A program made the position numbers and the translations under genes. This document shows, one piece after another, positions 14,601 through 16,222 of a stretch of DNA of 16,222 nucleotides. Numbering within the stretch: the stretch's first letter is position 1; every line of letters starts with the position of its first letter. The stretch is from Gammaproteobacteria bacterium (GTDB taxonomy: Bacteria > Pseudomonadota > Gammaproteobacteria > S012-40). The stretch lies in NCBI GenBank assembly GCA_029879945.1, contig JAOUPJ010000035.1:1-16222 (forward strand). Direction: 5' to 3'. Under the pieces are notes generated by a model, which had not been told where the DNA came from, searched no databases, and saw only the letters and a list, made by a program, of their open reading frames with translations.

Positions 14601-15848
14601 ATCGATTATATTGGCCCCGAAGGAGGACTGATAAGTGGCAGCTACAATATCAATCTTTGCCCGCAGAGTGCAGATTGCAGTGTGATTTCAAATCGGGTTA
14701 ATTTTGCAGGCTCCTTCAAAGTAGTAAGAAACTATGATTTCCTTTTCTATTCAAACGGTACTATAGCGAGTCCCGCTACGATAAGCGATGTTCCACCTGT
14801 GAGTTTACCTCAGCTGGTCGCCAGTGGAACAGCGAGCTACTACAAATATGCAGGAACGGGAAACAACTATGTAATTGATTTGAGCAACGCAACGGGTGAC
14901 GTGGATATGGAAATCTACTCTGATGCAGGATTTACCACGCTCGTTTGTTCTTCCTCAGCCGGTACCAATGCTGAAAGCTGTGCCAGTTACGGGGGAAATA
15001 TCTATGTTAAGGTGATCTATGTCGATACCGGTGAAGGGGCAAGCTACGATCTCGTCGCTTATCCTCAAAAGATCACAATCAATATCGATTCCGCAGGCGC
15101 CAATACCTATTCGAGTAATGGGTCTGACAATATCATTATGTCTGCCTATGATCACACCTTATCTCCTATGCAAACTCAAATAAAGCTTATGCATGATTGG
15201 AATACAGGTACCTTTGTATACGATGGTGAGTTTGTTCTGAGTGTAGAGGGGAATACCGCCAAGACGTACACCCTGGGAACAGATGCGACGGCCTCTTATA
15301 CCGATGGTACGATTGGAGATTATGTAGATGACGGTACCTACGCCTCCGGCACGATCACGGTAGATAAGTTCCAGGCCGAAACCAATCTCATCAAGGGTAG
15401 CTACGATATTACACTTTGTGCATCGGGCACAGATTGTAGCGTCTCTACCAATTTGAGCAACTTCGTCGGCGTGTTTGAAGTACACAGAGATTATGACTTC
15501 CTGTTTTATTCCGCTGGCAGTGCGGCCTCTCCTGTGAGCTTGGGAACAGCGCCTTACAATACAGCAAGCGGTCTAAGGGATATGGTCGCCAGTGGCTCAG
15601 ACAGTTTCTACAAAATTAGTGTGTCGACGAGTACAAGCTACACCATTGATCTGGGTACGCTAACGGATAACGCTGATTTGTATGTATACGACGATTTGGC
15701 CATGACAAATCTACTCTGTTCATCAGTCAATACTGGGACGACAGCAGAGTCTTGTATTGCCAATAGTGGTGGTGCAGCTATACTCTACATCAAGGTTGTC
15801 TATTCCGGCACAGGGGAAGGGGCCGCGTTCGATATGGGCGTGAATTAG
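11658..15848 (+). CDS. Giant repeat lipoprotein: 4 Big_2 domains and 4 compound PPC modules
   Basis: A 1396-aa predicted surface lipoprotein. The signal peptide ends in lipobox L21-S22-A23-C24, with phenylalanine at +2 (outer membrane). Four Big_2-type immunoglobulin-like domains follow at about 33-115, 118-202, 206-290 and 292-375, each with the W(S/T/G)SxxxxIATVDxxGLVT signature. Then come four copies of a module of about 250 residues, starting near 378, 633, 886 and 1139. Each has a first part of unknown family (YDHxxxPMQTxIxL, GNTAxTYTIGTDA, VDDGxxASGTITxD, GSYDIxLC-x5-CS, RDYDFLFYS) and a second part resembling the PPC (pre-peptidase C-terminal) domain, starting near 545, 799, 1053 and 1309 (VASGSxSYY, LNVYSDSxFTTLxCSS, YxGxGEGAxYDLxV). 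No protease or other catalytic domain is visible, so a binding or adhesive role is likely. Big_2 domains are typical of adhesins. Confidence 0.88.
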   Translation: MNSALYRIRTVLTLLFFTMFLSACFDNKEEDGPISLEIRPSGAVLIPAETRQFTAIAKHKNGNSEDVTSQVNWSSGDIAIATIDTTGLVTGITVGETAISANLNDLSSTTSLFVDPVPTVTAVTIAPLNPEIPDGGTLQMSAMNRYSNGTSSDVTNSITWGTNNSAIATVDANGLVTATGIGSTEIYVVTDAAAIIRTQITVSAPISAAGISVSPINPTIFTGSSQALSASIYYPDTTTADISSTATWTSSDTAVATVNANGVVTALSEGSTTIQAVQDGYSGSTDITVERAFQSLAVTPLTTTRYVGESLQYTATVTYLDGTTADMSSAVSWSTSSASVATVSATGLVSPQSAGSANIAATYLGVDAVANISVLAHVDRLSLSYNGGEVTQYLYGGSISGLYSSYDHTKVPMQTFIELYGLWDGTAYDTELHLYAHGNTAGTYTIGTDASARLVSATDGVHIDDGVNASGTITIDRYGAEFELIWGSYDINLCKEGLDCSLASNRVNLAGSFVVSRGMDWLFYSEGSLATPNVLVSPPPPSPNIVAAGSASYYRFSGAAGIYIVELTDALDDVTLNVYSDSGFTTLICSSASGIAQETCAASKGTGDLYIEVVYEGLAEGATYNLRVKPTNLSVSVNSTTPVEYLNGSDAYLWTYYKRIVSPMELSIELTHSWNNTTLVWDGEFKMKLQGTTAKTYTIGTDATASYKDTTNGLHVDDGSFASGTITVDQYGAELGLVHGSYDITLCADGVDCSNSANRINLVGTFSLFRDVDYSYYSDGSISAPGTLESTPPELVQQMVASASSSYYRYATTAGNYVVVLENANDDVTLNVYSDSSFTTLLCSSTGGGAIELCGAATGSAYLYVEVVYSGLGEGATYDLHVERASVSVDINSAGPTTHYDSADPYIMAAYDHILVPMQTQIKLTGSWNNTNMAYDLEMLLSVYGNTTGTYDIGTAATASYKDATIGLHVDDGSNANGSIVIDYIGPEGGLISGSYNINLCPQSADCSVISNRVNFAGSFKVVRNYDFLFYSNGTIASPATISDVPPVSLPQLVASGTASYYKYAGTGNNYVIDLSNATGDVDMEIYSDAGFTTLVCSSSAGTNAESCASYGGNIYVKVIYVDTGEGASYDLVAYPQKITINIDSAGANTYSSNGSDNIIMSAYDHTLSPMQTQIKLMHDWNTGTFVYDGEFVLSVEGNTAKTYTLGTDATASYTDGTIGDYVDDGTYASGTITVDKFQAETNLIKGSYDITLCASGTDCSVSTNLSNFVGVFEVHRDYDFLFYSAGSAASPVSLGTAPYNTASGLRDMVASGSDSFYKISVSTSTSYTIDLGTLTDNADLYVYDDLAMTNLLCSSVNTGTTAESCIANSGGAAILYIKVVYSGTGEGAAFDMGVN

Positions 15849-15906
15849 GCGTGTTCGTTGGGCCAGTTGCCACGTTCTATTCCGTCTTTTTACGCAGATA
15901 TGTGGT

Positions 15907-16002
15907 GTTGGGCTTCGCATCTTCGATGCTCAGCGTCAACCTACAAAATTTTGGATTGAAACCGTAGGTTGGCGCTGAACGCCATAAGGCGTGAAGCCCA
16001 AC
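15907..16002. repeat. REP-like hairpin element, copy 2
   Basis: This is the second copy of the element at 11286-11380, in the same orientation. It has the same 19-base centre (15945-15963) and the same arm ends GTTGGGCTTCGC and GCGTGAAGCCCAAC. The right arm is one base longer (39) and differs around GCCATAAGGC, itself a small hairpin. It lies between the convergent ends of the giant lipoprotein gene (stop 15848) and ettA (stop 16014), so it may serve both as transcription terminator and as mRNA 3'-end protection. The two copies bracket the giant gene as direct repeats. Confidence 0.85.
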
Positions 16003-16011
16003 ATTCCCAAC

Positions 16012-16222
16012 CTATGCCGTGGTCAACTTCTTATACTTAAACCGCTTGGGCTGATCGGCTTCCGCACCCAGTCTGCGTCGGTGGTCTTCTTCGTAGTCGG
16101 CGTAGTTACCTTCAAACCACACCACTTGTCCATCGCCTTCAAAGGCCAGCATATGGGTGGCGATACGATCCAGGAACCAGCGATCATGCGAGATCACCAC
16201 GGCGCAACCGGGGAAGTCCAAC
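16012..16222 (-). CDS. ettA: Energy-dependent translational throttle protein EttA, 3' part
   Basis: The last 70 codons of an ABC-F ATPase; the rest lies beyond the right edge. The visible C-terminus begins LDFPGCAVVISHDRWFLDR, which contains the strand after Walker B and the switch histidine (ISHD), then IATHMLAFEGDGQVVWFEGNYADYEEDHRRRLG and the tail QPKRFKYKKL. The NYADYEED and QPKR(F/I)KYKKLT endings are characteristic of EttA rather than the other ABC-F proteins (Uup, YheS, YbiT). EttA binds the ribosomal E site and, in E. coli, adjusts the first elongation step to the ADP/ATP ratio. The leucine TTG codon near the window edge is internal, not a start. The stop TAG is nine bases from REP-like copy 2. 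Confidence 0.93.
   Translation of the reverse strand, partial: LDFPGCAVVISHDRWFLDRIATHMLAFEGDGQVVWFEGNYADYEEDHRRRLGAEADQPKRFKYKKLTTA

Noticed and set aside
12786..15848. Repetitive DNA of CRISPR or satellite type in the giant gene
   Set aside because: The repetition is at protein level in units of about 750 bases with diverged codons; there are no short regular direct repeats with unique spacers.
11286..16002. Composite transposon carrying the giant lipoprotein gene
   Set aside because: The bracketing elements are short REP-like hairpins without a transposase, and I see no target-site duplication. Each also sits directly after a gene end, as REP elements usually do.

Overview
The window reads as ordinary chromosome of a gammaproteobacterium outside the well-studied enteric genera. 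RimO has the GCPKALVDSE-type N-terminus common in that class. The yoaA-tsaB pair and EttA are typical gammaproteobacterial genes. The Hcp protein is of the Vibrio cholerae/Pseudomonas HcpA type. Base composition is near 50% G+C, with an AT-rich gap upstream of hcp. The species cannot be named from the sequence. Both window edges cut through genes.

Left part (1-3398): the 3' end of a DUF1992 gene is coupled by a TAATG overlap to a DjlA-type co-chaperone. It meets, stop codon on stop codon, a minus-strand gene for an exported protein of unknown function, which lies downstream of rimO (ribosomal protein S12 methylthiotransferase). Middle-left (3399-4987): an AT-rich gap with a candidate sigma-54 promoter leads into a solitary hcp gene (type VI secretion tube protein) with a very strong ribosome binding site and a clean intrinsic terminator. 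Opposite it lies a small proline/serine-rich hypothetical gene.

Middle (4988-9666, minus strand): yoaA (XPD/DinG-like Fe-S helicase), tsaB (tRNA t6A synthesis) and a pentapeptide-repeat lipoprotein gene are joined by two successive TAATG overlaps and look like one transcription unit. This follows the E. coli order yoaA-tsaB-yeaY, but with an unrelated lipoprotein in the third place. Upstream lie a small soluble protein with a possible PD-(D/E)XK-like core and a 75-residue two-helix membrane protein.

Right part (9667-16222): two plus-strand genes for secreted lipoproteins built from tandem repeats. The first has about six DUF5666-like units (464 aa). The second is a 1396-aa lipoprotein with four Big_2-type immunoglobulin-like domains followed by four copies of a compound module of roughly 250 residues. 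Each copy has an undescribed-looking beta-rich part with a C-x5-C loop, followed by a PPC-like part with a second Cys pair. This four-fold module is the most novel-looking item in the window. Two copies of a roughly 95-bp REP-like hairpin element bracket the giant gene in direct orientation. The second copy separates it from the 3' end of ettA, which enters from the right edge on the minus strand.

No tRNA, rRNA, CRISPR array, transposase or prophage gene was recognised.
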